DNA of 64,000 nucleotides from Solirubrobacterales bacterium (GTDB lineage Bacteria; Actinomycetota; Thermoleophilia; Solirubrobacterales; 70-9), in the NCBI GenBank assembly GCA_020438295.1, contig JAGQUV010000001.1, positions 1 to 64,000 of the forward strand. The letters run 5' to 3'. The translations under genes were made by a program, and so were the position numbers. The notes beneath the pieces are model-generated. The model did not search any database, was not told the DNA's origin, and saw only the letters and a list, made by a program, of their open reading frames with translations. The stretch's first letter is position 1. Every line of letters begins with the position of its first letter. This document shows positions 1 through 7,331 of the stretch, one piece after another.

Positions 1-1
1 A

Positions 2-559
2 TTGGTGGTGATCGGCGTCGTCGCGCTGCTCGGCTTTCTGGCCTGGGGCCTGCTCAACAGCGGCGAGGGCGGGATCGCCGAAGGCGAGCCGGTGCCGTCC
101 GCGACGCTGCCCACCCTGCCGGCCGGCGGGCAGAAGTCGCTCGAGGACTATCGCGGCGAATGGGTCCTGCTGAACGTATGGGCATCCTGGTGCGGACCGT
201 GCCGCGAGGAGTCGCCTGCCCTGGAGCAGTTTGAAACGGCCAACCGGGGCGACATCGCGGTGGTCGGGGTCGACACCAGGGACCTGACCGATGACGCGCT
301 CAGGTTTCTCGACAAGTACGGGATCGGCTACGACCAGCTCCGCGACGCCGATGGCCGGTACGCCGACGAGCTGAAGACGACCGGCGTACCCGAATCATTT
401 CTGGTCGACCCGGACGGCAACCTCGCTGCCCAGCGCAAGGGCCCTTTTCGCAGCCTGGGCGACATCGAGAGATTTGCCGCCCCGGCGCTCGGGGACGGGT
501 CCGGGGATTCCGGGGACGGGTCCGGGGATTCCGGGGACGGGTCCGGGGCGGACCAGTGA
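2..559 (+). CDS. TlpA/ResA-like membrane-anchored thioredoxin, 5' end cut by the window
   Basis: Thioredoxin-fold protein tethered outside the membrane, the type that keeps apocytochrome c or CcmH-type thiols reduced. Residues 1-20 are a hydrophobic anchor, residues 45-165 are the thioredoxin-like domain, and the redox motif WCGPC lies at 63-67 with the cis-proline region at VPESF near 129. The last 20 residues are a Gly/Asp/Ser tail made of the heptapeptide GDGSGDS repeated about two and a half times, encoded by a 21-base tandem repeat at 491-548. The first codon seen (TTG) is probably internal because the window begins here. It overlaps ccmH by four bases (GTGA), so the two are probably co-translated and belong to a cytochrome c maturation operon lying to the left. 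Confidence 0.85.
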   Translation: MVVIGVVALLGFLAWGLLNSGEGGIAEGEPVPSATLPTLPAGGQKSLEDYRGEWVLLNVWASWCGPCREESPALEQFETANRGDIAVVGVDTRDLTDDALRFLDKYGIGYDQLRDADGRYADELKTTGVPESFLVDPDGNLAAQRKGPFRSLGDIERFAAPALGDGSGDSGDGSGDSGDGSGADQ

Positions 560-1086
560 ACAGCATCGTCCGCGTCGTCGCGACCGTCCTGACCGCGGCG
601 GCAGTTCTTTCCGGGCCGGCCCTGCCGGCAGCCGCGGCCCCGGCCGGCGAGCCGGCCGGGAACGGAACGTCAGTGGATGCCGGATCACCGGCCCCCAGGG
701 CCAGCCTGCCCCAGCTCGAGGGCGAGGTGATGTGCCCGACCTGCGGCACCCTGCTCGAGCTTTCCCGCGCGCCGGCCGCCGAACGGGAGAGGGCGTTCAT
801 TCGCAGGCTGATCTCTGAAGGAAAGTCCGAGGACGAGATCAAGGACGCCCTGGTCGCCGAGTACGGTCCGGGCGCACTGGCCCTGCCCGACGACGATGGC
901 ATCAACTTCTGGGCCTACGTGCTGCCGTTGCTGATCTTTTCCATGGCTTTGGCGGCGGTCATCTTCGCCGTGATCAGCTGGCGCCGGAACCGAGGCGGGA
1001 CCGGTGGCAACGACCCGGAGCCGGTGACACCCGGCGGGGACGACGAGGACCGCCTGGAGCGCGACATGGCCCGTTTCGACCTCTGA
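556..1086 (+). CDS. ccmH: Cytochrome c maturation protein CcmH/CycL family
   Basis: 176 residues. A signal peptide (about 1-28) is followed by a short extracytoplasmic domain carrying MCPTC with the redox pair Cys60/Cys63, then the family helix pattern (SEGKSEDEIKDALVAEYGP, about 87-105) and one transmembrane helix at about 118-141 with a short acidic cytoplasmic tail. In the family this CxxC thiol pair passes electrons to apocytochrome c haem-binding cysteines before haem ligation. The GTG start lies inside the stop codon of the TlpA-like gene, which fits a shared thiol-redox role. The usual first-motif Arg (RCxxC) is Met here. No CcmF or haem exporter is visible because the operon continues to the left. 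Confidence 0.85.
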   Translation: MNSIVRVVATVLTAAAVLSGPALPAAAAPAGEPAGNGTSVDAGSPAPRASLPQLEGEVMCPTCGTLLELSRAPAAERERAFIRRLISEGKSEDEIKDALVAEYGPGALALPDDDGINFWAYVLPLLIFSMALAAVIFAVISWRRNRGGTGGNDPEPVTPGGDDEDRLERDMARFDL

Positions 1087-1090
1087 ACCC

Positions 1091-1181
1091 GGACGGTCGG
1101 CGGCCGGTTCGCGGACGGTCGGCGACCGGTTCGGACGTCGGCGACCGGTTCGGACGGTCGGTGGCCGGTTCGTACGGTCGG
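1091..1181. repeat. Tandem minisatellite, about 4.5 copies of a 20-base unit
   Basis: Units begin at about 1091, 1113, 1133, 1152 and 1172 and follow the pattern GGACGGTCGGCGACCGGTTC with one 22-base and one 19-base copy. The array fills most of the 123-base gap between the convergent ccmH and argS genes. Each unit contains the near-palindrome CGGTCG..CGACCG, so the transcript can fold in many registers and may act as a crude bidirectional terminator. No open reading frame crosses it convincingly. Confidence 0.8.
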
Positions 1182-1209
1182 CCGAAGCCGGGTCGGGCCG
1201 GCGAGGGAC

Positions 1210-2862
1210 CTACATCCGGTCGGGCGCCGAGATTCCCAGCAGGCCCAGCGAGCGCTCGATGGTCTGGGCGGTGACTTCGCAGAGGGTCAGGCGGGAGGCC
1301 TCCAGCCCCTCGCCCTCGGCCCCGATCACCTGGCAGTCACGGTAGAAGGCATGGAAGGCAGCGGCAACCTCGGTGCCGTAGGCGCAGATCCGATGCGGAG
1401 CGCGACGGGCCGCGGCCTCGTGGACCTCGCCCGGGTAGTCGAGCAGGCGATCGATCAGCGCCTTCTCCGAGCGGTCCACCGGCACTTCGGTCCGCGCCGC
1501 GGGATCATGCCCCCGGCCCTCGGCTGCTGCCTTGCGCAGGATGCTCTGGATCCGGGCGTGGGCATACTGGACGTAGTAGACCGGGTTGTCGGAGGACTGG
1601 GAACGGGCCAGGTCGAGGTCGAGGTCCATGGTCCGGTCGGCGCTCCGCTGGAGCAGGAAGAACCGGGCGGCGTCGTTACCGATGTCGGCGAGCAGCTCGT
1701 CGAGGGTGACGATGTCTCCGGCCCGCTTTGACATCTTGGTCCGCCTTCCCCCCTCGACCAGGTGGATCATCTGCATGATCTGGACCTCGAACTCGACCCC
1801 GGGCCGCTCCATTGCCCGGATCGCCGCGTCCATGCGGCCGATGTACCCGTGGTGATCGGCCCCGAGTACGTCGATCAGCCGGGTGAAGCCCCGTTCGACC
1901 TTGTCGGCATGGTAGGCGACGTCGGCGCCGAAATAGGTGGGCTCACCTCCGGAGCGGACCAACACCCGGTCCTTGTCGTCGTCGAAGTCGGTCGTCCTCA
2001 GCCAGAGCGCCCCGTCCCGCTCGAACGTATGCCCGGCCTCCCTGAGCCACTCGATTCCGCGATCGACCAGGCCTTCGTCGTACAGCGACCGCTCGGAGAA
2101 GAACCCGTCCATCTCGACCCCGAACCCGACCAGCGACGCCCGGATCGAATCGACCATCCAGCCCACGCCCGAGCGGGCCAGAGTCTCCAGGTCATCGGGG
2201 TCGATCCGTTCGGACCGGGCCCGCTCGGCCAGGTCGGTCACGTATTCACCGCGGTAGCCGTCCTCCGGTGGCTCGTCTCCGGTCATCCGTGCTGCGATCG
2301 AAGCGGCGAAGTTCTCGATCTGGCTACCGCCGTCGTTTACGTAGTACTCGGTCGAGACCTGGTGTCCGGTAGCCCTGAGCAGCCTGGTCACCGCGTCGCC
2401 ATAGGCCGCATGTCGCCCGGATGCCGCGGTCAACGGACCGGTCGGGTTGGCCGAGACGGACTCGACCAGGGCTCGCTCGGGATGCTCGACCGGTGGCACG
2501 GTGCCGCCGGCCGGGTCGGCCAGGCCGGCCACCGCCCGGCGGTACCAGTCGTCGGCCAGGAACAGGTTGATGAATCCGGGCCCGGCGATCTCGGTCCGCT
2601 CCACCGACTCGCCCAGCCGCCCGGCGATCTCATCGGCGAGCTCGCCCGCGACCTCGCGCGGCGGCCGGCCGAGCGCCTTCGACATGACCATCGCCGCGTT
2701 CGAGCTGTAGTCGCCCATTTCCGGCTTGGGCGAACTGTCGAGGCTGGGCTCGATCGAGTCGTCGCCGGCGAACGCCCGCGCTACCGCGGTGACCGTTTCG
2801 CGCAGCCCCGAAACCGGGTCCTGGGCCGGGGAGTCGTACCTGTTCGGGTCCTGCTCGCTCAT
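1210..2862 (-). CDS. argS: Arginyl-tRNA synthetase (class I), HIGH motif replaced
   Basis: Charges tRNA-Arg with arginine in the cytoplasm. 550 residues from the ATG at 2862, which has AGGA eight bases upstream; GTG at 2889 and ATG at 2871 are in-frame alternatives. The N-terminal Arg-N domain (about 15-115), the catalytic core with SANPTGPL (136-144), the DHHGYIGR region near 337 and a KMSKR loop at 377-381 are all recognisable, followed by the DALR anticodon-binding domain (about 430-550). The oddity is the position of the class I HIGH tetrapeptide: residues 145-148 read TAAS, giving PLTAASGRHAAYGD where PLHIGHGR.AALGD is expected. The family assignment is not in doubt, but the ATP-binding histidines are absent from their usual place. 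Confidence 0.93.
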   Translation of the reverse strand: MSEQDPNRYDSPAQDPVSGLRETVTAVARAFAGDDSIEPSLDSSPKPEMGDYSSNAAMVMSKALGRPPREVAGELADEIAGRLGESVERTEIAGPGFINLFLADDWYRRAVAGLADPAGGTVPPVEHPERALVESVSANPTGPLTAASGRHAAYGDAVTRLLRATGHQVSTEYYVNDGGSQIENFAASIAARMTGDEPPEDGYRGEYVTDLAERARSERIDPDDLETLARSGVGWMVDSIRASLVGFGVEMDGFFSERSLYDEGLVDRGIEWLREAGHTFERDGALWLRTTDFDDDKDRVLVRSGGEPTYFGADVAYHADKVERGFTRLIDVLGADHHGYIGRMDAAIRAMERPGVEFEVQIMQMIHLVEGGRRTKMSKRAGDIVTLDELLADIGNDAARFFLLQRSADRTMDLDLDLARSQSSDNPVYYVQYAHARIQSILRKAAAEGRGHDPAARTEVPVDRSEKALIDRLLDYPGEVHEAAARRAPHRICAYGTEVAAAFHAFYRDCQVIGAEGEGLEASRLTLCEVTAQTIERSLGLLGISAPDRM

Positions 2863-2919
2863 CCGGGCCATCCTATTTGGGAGAGCCACCGGTCGCCGAG
2901 ACAGCCGGCCCGGGAAGGG

Positions 2920-3336
2920 TCAGAGGTGGTACTTCTCCCCGGCGAGGATCTTGGCCGCCCGGTAGATCTGCTCGAGCAGAACGACCCGGGCGAGCTGGTG
3001 GGCCATCGTCTGCGGACCGAGCGAGAGCCGCTCCCGGGCCGCGCCGACGGCTTCCGCCGGAAGGCCGGCCGGGCCGCCGACCACGACCACGACCCGGCGC
3101 CCGGCGCGGCGGCGTCGGTCCAGCCAGGACGCCCACCGTTCGGAGCTCATCGCCTCTCCTCCGGCTTCCAGGGCGACCAGATGGCATTCGGGGTCGATCC
3201 GCTTGACCAGCGTCCGGTCGTCCTTGACCTCGACCACTTCCACCGGCTGTGGACCGCGGAGCATCTTCAGGTAGTGGCTCTGCCCTTCGGCGAACGGCGC
3301 CCGGATCCGCCCCACCGCCATCAAGGTGATCTTCAT
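2920..3336 (-). CDS. rlmH: 23S rRNA pseudouridine-1915 N3-methyltransferase RlmH
   Basis: SPOUT-class methyltransferase acting on helix 69 of 23S rRNA in 70S ribosomes. 138 residues, close to the usual 150-160, starting MKITLMAVGRI. The SAM-binding knot is seen in the VVVVVGGPAGLP segment and the C-terminal family block LARVVLLEQIYRAAKILAGEKYH, which ends two residues before the stop. The ATG at 3336 shares one base with the stop of the upstream M48 peptidase gene (TGATG), so translation is probably coupled. A longer frame reaching 3510 exists but only overlaps the M48 gene and was not used. Confidence 0.93.
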   Translation of the reverse strand: MKITLMAVGRIRAPFAEGQSHYLKMLRGPQPVEVVEVKDDRTLVKRIDPECHLVALEAGGEAMSSERWASWLDRRRRAGRRVVVVVGGPAGLPAEAVGAARERLSLGPQTMAHQLARVVLLEQIYRAAKILAGEKYHL

Positions 3337-4658
3337 CAGCTTCCACCGCTCCAGCCCGGAACCCGGACCGGACCCCCCACCACCCACGGATCGGGGGGCC
3401 CGGGCCGCGGCCAGGACTCGGCCGTCTCGATCCGGTCGGCGGTCGAGGGATGCGAGCGGAAGAGGAACTGGTACAGACCCGGTGGGTCCGGGTCGGAGAT
3501 GTTCGCCCACGAAAGTTGGACCTGGAGCGAGATCTGGCCGTCCGGATCGGAGGTCAGCTCGAGCGCCTCTCGATCGGCCCGGGATTCCAGCGACCGGGAC
3601 AGCATGTTGCCCGGAAAGGACAGGAAAAGGGCCGCCAGCGCGGTCATCAGGGCCAGCGCGGGCACGATGCCGGGACCGCCCGGATCACCATCATCGCCAC
3701 TGCGACGCGCCGCCGCGGCGGTGCCGACCTGGACGAACAGCACCGCGAGCGGGATCACCAGGATCGCGAACGCGAGACCGCGATACAGGTCGTGCTGTTT
3801 GACGTGGGCCAACTCGTGTGCGATCAGGGCCGAGAGCTCGGCCGGGGTGAGCTTCCTGATCGCGTTGTCGTAGATCACGACCTGTTTCGAGTTTCCGATG
3901 CCGTTGACGTACGCATTGATCGCCGACGACCGCCTGCTCGAGTCGACCTCCTGGATCTTTCCGACTTCGACCCCGGCCCGGGCGGCGAGCCTCTCGACCC
4001 GATCGCGGTTCGCTCCGTCCGGAAGCGACTCGAACTTGCCGAAGATCGGCGACACGACCACCGGCCAGGCCCAGACCACGATCACCGCCCCCACCGCCGC
4101 CAGGGCCGACCCGGCGATCCAGAACCGCGGTCCGAATCGCCGCCAGACGAATACCGCAACCAGCGCGGCTATCGCCGCCAGCGAAGCCGTCAGTAGCGCC
4201 GACACGGTGACATCGAGCAGCCAGTCGTTTCGCGCCTGGGTCACCAGTCCGACCTCCCGGCCGAGGTCGAAGCCGGCCAGCCTCAGCGGGAACTGGACGA
4301 TGGCCAGCACCAGGGCCAGCGTGAAGCCGACCGCCGCCGAGCCGAGCAGCGGCCGGCCGGCGGCCCGGTCCAGGGCCTGCCTGACCGGCGGCCCGCGATA
4401 GAACGCAAACAGGGCGAGCACCGCGAACTGGAGTGCCAGGCCGGCCAGGAACAGACGGCGACCCCGCGACCGGTACCGCTCGGCCCGCTCCACCACATCG
4501 GGGCCGATCCGGGCCTCGACGCTGGGGGCGGCTGAAACGGCCGAGGACCGCGTTCCCGGGCCAGGACCATTGTCCGGGGCAAGCCCCCAGGCGAGCACGT
4601 AGGCCACGATCAAGGCGGCGAGGCCGAACCACAGCGGGCTGTGCCGGTTCAGACTCAC
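3336..4658 (-). CDS. M48 family (Ste24/CAAX protease 1-like) membrane metalloprotease
   Basis: 440-residue integral membrane zinc peptidase. Hydrophobic segments lie near 8-27, 70-87, 108-125, 150-172, 180-203, 293-316 and 331-350. The zinc site is HELAH at 281-285, with the third ligand probably Glu358 in SRSLESRADREAL. The N-terminal half resembles the CAAX prenyl protease 1 N-domain rather than the short HtpX type. Family members trim or degrade membrane proteins; the substrate here is unknown. GTG start with GGAG six bases upstream; a TATGGT -10-like element at 4692-4697 suggests a promoter just ahead, back to back with the metallophosphoesterase gene. Translationally coupled to rlmH. Confidence 0.88.
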   Translation of the reverse strand: MSLNRHSPLWFGLAALIVAYVLAWGLAPDNGPGPGTRSSAVSAAPSVEARIGPDVVERAERYRSRGRRLFLAGLALQFAVLALFAFYRGPPVRQALDRAAGRPLLGSAAVGFTLALVLAIVQFPLRLAGFDLGREVGLVTQARNDWLLDVTVSALLTASLAAIAALVAVFVWRRFGPRFWIAGSALAAVGAVIVVWAWPVVVSPIFGKFESLPDGANRDRVERLAARAGVEVGKIQEVDSSRRSSAINAYVNGIGNSKQVVIYDNAIRKLTPAELSALIAHELAHVKQHDLYRGLAFAILVIPLAVLFVQVGTAAAARRSGDDGDPGGPGIVPALALMTALAALFLSFPGNMLSRSLESRADREALELTSDPDGQISLQVQLSWANISDPDPPGLYQFLFRSHPSTADRIETAESWPRPGPPDPWVVGGPVRVPGWSGGS

Positions 4659-4747
4659 TTAAGGCTCCGGGTGGACACTCATCACGCTCTACCATAGACA
4701 CCCGGCACAGTGACCATTCCGGTCGATCCGGGTGCCGCCCTCGCCCC

Positions 4748-5488
4748 ATGAAAGTAGCCGTAATCTCCGACATCCATGCGAATCTGCCTGCTCTCGAGAC
4801 GGTTCTCGCCGCGATCGACGAAGCAGGGGTCGACCAGATCTGGTGCCTCGGCGATGCGGTCGGCTACGGCGCCGATCCCGTGCCCTGCATCGATCTGCTG
4901 GCAGATCGATGCGAGGTCTGCCTGGCCGGCAACCACGACCTTGCGGTCCTGGACCGGATCGAACTCTCCACCTTCAGCCCCAGCGCGGCCGCGGCCGTGG
5001 TCTGGACCCGGGGAAACCTCGGCGATGACGGGCTTTCCCGGCTCGCCGCCCTGGTCGGCGAGGCTGCCGATGAACGTGAGGGCATCGGGCTGTACCACGG
5101 CTCGCCGCGCGATCCGGTCTGGGAATACGTGATCGAACCCGGGCAGGCCGAGGACTGCCTCGACATCCAGCCGCAGCGGGTCGCGCTGGTCGGGCACTCC
5201 CACGTCGCCGTCTACTTCATCCGGATCGACGAACTGGCCCGGGTCAGCTCGGTCCTGGCTCCCGACGGCACCGAGGCGAAGATGGACGCGGGGAGGTGGC
5301 TGGTCAATCCCGGCAGCGTCGGCCAGCCTCGGGACGGCGACCCGCGGGCCGCCTGGATGGAGTTGGAAACCGGCTCGATGAGGGCCCGGTTCCACCGGGT
5401 GGGGTACCCGGTTGACGCTGCCGCCGAAGCGATCCGCAAGGCCGGACTGCCCGACCACCTGGCCGATCGCCTCCACCAGGGCCACTGA
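4748..5488 (+). CDS. Calcineurin-like metallophosphoesterase (YfcE/MJ0936 type)
   Basis: 246-residue cytoplasmic binuclear metallophosphoesterase. The motifs appear in order: SDIHAN (D-x-H) at the N-terminus, GDAVGYG, GNHDLAV, LYHGSP and GHSHVAVYF. This pattern is that of small YfcE/MJ0936-like phosphodiesterases, whose natural substrates are mostly unknown. The ATG at 4748 is chosen because the family begins immediately with the first beta-strand MKVAVISDIH; a longer frame from 4433 would add residues lying antisense to the M48 gene. It stands alone, ahead of the lipoprotein and kinase genes. Confidence 0.88.
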   Translation: MKVAVISDIHANLPALETVLAAIDEAGVDQIWCLGDAVGYGADPVPCIDLLADRCEVCLAGNHDLAVLDRIELSTFSPSAAAAVVWTRGNLGDDGLSRLAALVGEAADEREGIGLYHGSPRDPVWEYVIEPGQAEDCLDIQPQRVALVGHSHVAVYFIRIDELARVSSVLAPDGTEAKMDAGRWLVNPGSVGQPRDGDPRAAWMELETGSMRARFHRVGYPVDAAAEAIRKAGLPDHLADRLHQGH

Positions 5489-5525
5489 TGGCCGTCGCCC
5501 GGACCAACCCGTGATCTCGTTTCTC

Positions 5526-5531
5526 TAGACT
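5526..5531 (+). promoter_or_regulatory. Probable -10 box (TAGACT) for a leaderless transcript
   Basis: TAGACT ends eight bases before the ATG at 5540 and no Shine-Dalgarno sequence precedes that ATG. In actinobacteria a TANNNT box 6-8 bases from the start codon is the mark of leaderless mRNA. No convincing -35 element was found. Confidence 0.45.
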
Positions 5532-5539
5532 CGGTTCTG

Positions 5540-6133
5540 ATGCCCGAACTGTCTCGAATTCCAGCGATTTTCCTACTCGTGGTGCTGGTCACCGCGTTCG
5601 CAGGCTGCGGCGAGGACCGCAGCAACCTGCTGCCCGAAGATGCCGTGGCCGAGATAACCACCGAGATTGACGAAGTCCAGGACCTGGTCAGCCAGGGCGA
5701 GTGCTTTTCGGCCGACATCGCGGCCGAGCGGGCTCGCACCCGGGTCGAAGCACTGGGCCCTGAAGTCGACGCCAAGCTGAAGAGGAGCCTGCTCGACGGC
5801 GTCACCCAGCTCCAGGTCACGGTCAAGAACCGCTGCGAAGAAGCCGACACGACGACGACCACCACGACGACCGCGGAACCGGAGCAGCCAACCGGGACGA
5901 CCGATACCACGGTCCCGTCCGGAACCACCGACTCGGGCAACGGAACGACCGGCAACAACGGCGACGGGGGCGGAAAATCCGGAGGTGGTGATAATGGGGG
6001 CAACCCGGCTCCGGAGCCCTCTCCGCAGCCGAACCCGGAGCCTTCAAATCCGACCAACCCCCAACCCACCCCCCAGCCTCCTTCGCAGCCCGACAACGGT
6101 TCCGGCGGTGTGGGTCCGTCGGCCGGAGGCTGA
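5540..6133 (+). CDS. Putative lipoprotein with Thr- and Pro-rich tail
   Basis: 197 residues. A lipoprotein signal peptide ends in a lipobox with Cys23 (FAGC). Residues 30-105 form a small helical domain containing two cysteines (Cys57 and the Cys of VKNRCEE near 100). Residues 107-197 are low complexity: Thr runs, a Gly/Asn stretch and a Pro/Asn/Gln-rich end typical of wall-spanning spacers. I do not recognise the family. The Ser/Thr kinase gene follows seven bases after the stop, so the two are almost certainly one operon and the lipoprotein could be a sensor, substrate or partner of the kinase. That link is inference. Confidence 0.75.
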   Translation: MPELSRIPAIFLLVVLVTAFAGCGEDRSNLLPEDAVAEITTEIDEVQDLVSQGECFSADIAAERARTRVEALGPEVDAKLKRSLLDGVTQLQVTVKNRCEEADTTTTTTTTAEPEQPTGTTDTTVPSGTTDSGNGTTGNNGDGGGKSGGGDNGGNPAPEPSPQPNPEPSNPTNPQPTPQPPSQPDNGSGGVGPSAGG

Positions 6134-6140
6134 TCAGTAG

Positions 6141-7331
6141 ATGAGCAACACAGTGCTGGGGGAGCGGTACGAGCTTCACGACAAGCTCGGCTCGGGCGGG
6201 ATGTCAAACGTCTACCGTGCCACCGATCGCATCCTCGAAAGGAGCGTCGCGGTGAAGGTTCTGGCCGAGCACCTCTCGGACGACGACCGCTTCGTGGCGC
6301 GGTTCCGCCGGGAGGCGCTGGCGGTCGCAAAGCTGATTCACCCCAACATCGTCCAGGTATACGACACCGGCGTCGACAGCGGCAGGCACTTCATCGTGAT
6401 GGAACTGGTCGAGGGGCGATCCGGGGCGCAGATCCTCAAGGGCGACGGGATCCTGGACCCCGAAACCACGGTCGAGATCGGGGTTCAGGCCTGTGCCGGC
6501 CTCGAGTACGCCCATCGCCACGGGATCATCCACCGCGACGTCAAACCGGGAAACCTGATGATCATCGGCGAGAGCCGCCCCGGCGAGATGACCTGCAAGC
6601 TGACCGACTTCGGAATCGCCCGCCTGGCCGAGCAGACCCGGATAACCCAGGTCGGCTCGGTGGTCGGCACCGCGGCCTACCTGGCTCCGGAGCAGGTCCG
6701 GGGCGAGGAGGCGACACCGGCCACCGACGTCTACGCGCTCGGGGTGGTGCTCTACCAGTTCCTGACCGGTCGCCTGCCGTACGAGGGGTCTTCGCTGGCC
6801 GAACTGGCGGTCCGGCAGCAAAACGAAAAGCCGCTGCCGCCGACCACTTACAACTCGGACGTACCGGAAACGGTCAGCGCCTCGGTGATGCGGGCCCTGG
6901 AAGGCAACCCCGAGATCCGCTTCCACACGGCCGGAGCGTTCGCCGACGGCCTGGAGCGGGGCCTGCGGGGCGAGGACGTGACCCTGACGCTGGACGAAGA
7001 CGAGCCACAGGATGCGGCGACCTACCCGCTGGCCGAAACCGCGACCAGGCCGCTGGAGCGCACCGCCCGGACCGCGCACCGCCCGGCCCCGGCACCGGCC
7101 CGCTACACACCGCCCCCGCGACCGGTCGTGAAGAAGCGCTCGTTCATGGGCAGGGTCGGCCGCTTTCTTCTCGGCCTGATTGTGATGATCCTGATCGCCG
7201 GAGTGGTCGCCGGTGCAGTGATCGCGCTGACCGACCGGGCCGCATCGGTGAAGGTCAAGGAATGGGCCGGGCAGTCGGTCGACGACCTGTCCAACGAGAT
7301 CAAGCAGACGCTCAGGGATAACACCCAGTAG
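6141..7331 (+). CDS. Membrane-anchored Ser/Thr protein kinase (PknB-like, no PASTA domains)
   Basis: 396 residues. The Hanks-type kinase domain occupies about 9-275: glycine loop GSGGMSNVY (17-25), ATP lysine Lys39, catalytic HRDVKPGN (131-138), DFG at 156-158 and APEQV after the activation loop. All catalytic residues are present. A Pro/Arg-rich juxtamembrane linker (290-335) leads to one transmembrane helix at 342-363. Only about 33 residues lie outside, so unlike PknB/PrkC it has no PASTA sensor. Context suggests the adjacent lipoprotein could supply sensing. GGAGG lies about 11 bases before the ATG. The 3' end overlaps the tail of the convergent tgt gene by 20 bases. Confidence 0.93.
   Translation: MSNTVLGERYELHDKLGSGGMSNVYRATDRILERSVAVKVLAEHLSDDDRFVARFRREALAVAKLIHPNIVQVYDTGVDSGRHFIVMELVEGRSGAQILKGDGILDPETTVEIGVQACAGLEYAHRHGIIHRDVKPGNLMIIGESRPGEMTCKLTDFGIARLAEQTRITQVGSVVGTAAYLAPEQVRGEEATPATDVYALGVVLYQFLTGRLPYEGSSLAELAVRQQNEKPLPPTTYNSDVPETVSASVMRALEGNPEIRFHTAGAFADGLERGLRGEDVTLTLDEDEPQDAATYPLAETATRPLERTARTAHRPAPAPARYTPPPRPVVKKRSFMGRVGRFLLGLIVMILIAGVVAGAVIALTDRAASVKVKEWAGQSVDDLSNEIKQTLRDNTQ

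Noticed and set aside
1762-3873. 703-codon plus-strand open frame
   Set aside because: Antisense to argS, rlmH and the M48 peptidase, Arg/Pro/His-rich with no domain; a high-GC shadow frame.
5821-6120. Thr/Pro codon repeats in the lipoprotein gene as a possible CRISPR or satellite
   Set aside because: Low-complexity coding sequence without regular repeat-spacer structure.
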